From Vitreoscilla sp. (lineage in GTDB: Bacteria; Pseudomonadota; Gammaproteobacteria; Burkholderiales; Burkholderiaceae): a stretch of 6,186 bases of DNA. The translations under genes and the position numbers were made by a program. The notes under the pieces are model-generated. The model saw only the letters and a program-made list of their open reading frames with translations, was not told where the DNA came from and searched no databases. The stretch is taken from contig JACMOG010000540.1 of NCBI GenBank assembly GCA_014378125.1, forward strand, positions 1 to 6,186. The letters run 5' to 3'. Numbering within the stretch: the first letter of the stretch is position 1; every line of letters starts with the position of its first letter. Shown here in pieces: positions 5,994 through 6,186 of this stretch.

Positions 5994-6186
5994 TGGCCTG
6001 CTGCCGGTTCGATGGACACCGAGATAAGGTTTTTCAACCGTATCGGAGTTCCATATGCAGCGACGGGTATTCAGCCGAGAGTTCAAGCTTGAGGCGGTGA
6101 AGTTGGTGACAGAGCGCGGCGTGGCCGTGTTGCAGGCGGCCCGCGACCTGGACGTGGCCGAGAGCGTGTTGCGGCGCTGGATGCGC
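5994..6186 (+). mobile_element. IS3-family insertion sequence, left end (partial, runs off window)
   Basis: The region carries the start of an IS3-type orfA (6055 onwards) with a short leader. The leader contains TGGACACCGAGATAAGG (6013-6029). From memory, the left end of IS3 itself begins TGATCTTACC and reaches TGGACAC after 19 nt. Here a TGG at 5994 is also exactly 19 nt before TGGACAC, and PuuE similarity stops at the same place, so 5994 is the proposed boundary. The right end, the second ORF and the target duplication lie outside the window, so the boundary remains provisional. IS3 elements usually duplicate 3-5 bp of target, which would include bases ending at 5993. Confidence 0.6.
6055..6186 (+). 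CDS. IS3-family transposase OrfA, N-terminal part (3' end outside window)
   Basis: Only 44 codons are visible. The product begins MQRRVFSREFKLEAVKLV and continues VLQAARDLDVAESVLRRWMR. This is the characteristic start of IS3-family OrfA proteins, with a helix-turn-helix over about residues 9-43 that binds the element ends. ATG 6055 is supported by GGAG at 6045-6048, 6 nt upstream. In this family OrfA is normally joined by programmed -1 frameshifting to an OrfB with the DDE catalytic domain; that part would lie downstream of the window. No defect is seen in the visible portion. Confidence 0.88.
   Translation, partial: MQRRVFSREFKLEAVKLVTERGVAVLQAARDLDVAESVLRRWMR

Noticed and set aside
5900..6100. 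A 66-residue ORF starting with GTG
   Set aside because: Its first part (SEERAQLEETLTLH) is the third frame of puuE, and the rest runs into the IS leader and out-of-frame orfA.
1..6186. CRISPR array, tRNA, rRNA or riboswitch
   Set aside because: No regularly spaced repeats, no tRNA-like cloverleaf and no leader of suitable length were seen. Gaps between genes are at most about 90 bp.

Overview
The window is high-GC bacterial DNA with dense, same-strand, tightly packed genes, and the proteins look alphaproteobacterial (possibly Rhodospirillales/Acetobacteraceae). That placement rests on general protein style and codon use, not on a marker gene. Everything that can be supported lies on the + strand.

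Positions 1-5399 hold five co-directional genes that look like one operon, entered part-way through its first visible gene. The order is: (i) the C-terminal three quarters of a histidinol-dehydrogenase-family (HisD/HpsN-like) zinc, NAD-dependent alcohol dehydrogenase; (ii) an exported family-1 solute-binding protein with a twin-arginine-like signal; (iii) and (iv) two MalF/MalG-type permeases that overlap by ATGA; (v) a MalK/UgpC-type ATPase. Genes ii-v make a complete CUT1-type ABC importer. The linked dehydrogenase probably oxidises the imported compound or a product of it. The HisD zinc and catalytic residues are kept, but the tyrosine after the zinc-binding Asp of true HisD is Lys here. 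This, and the transporter linkage, favours a catabolic polyol or sulfo-polyol dehydrogenase over histidine biosynthesis. The actual substrate cannot be read from the sequence.

Regulation inside the operon appears post-transcriptional. There is a small hairpin just before the solute-binding-protein ribosome site. A larger nested hairpin fills the gap between the solute-binding-protein gene and the first permease, and encloses one of three possible start codons. That could allow more binding protein than permease to be made.

Positions 5400-5489 are a short intergenic stretch with a hairpin over the ATPase stop codon and an AT-rich 15-bp perfect palindrome. From about 5490 there is a clearly recognisable but broken allantoinase (PuuE, polysaccharide-deacetylase fold) gene. 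It is shifted in frame two or three times and cut off at about half length. The cut is made by the left end of an IS3-family insertion sequence, whose orfA begins at 6055 and runs off the window.

I see no sign of a wholly new system. The most interesting points are the likely non-HisD role of the dehydrogenase in this importer operon, the decayed and IS-interrupted puuE, and the structured SBP-permease junction.
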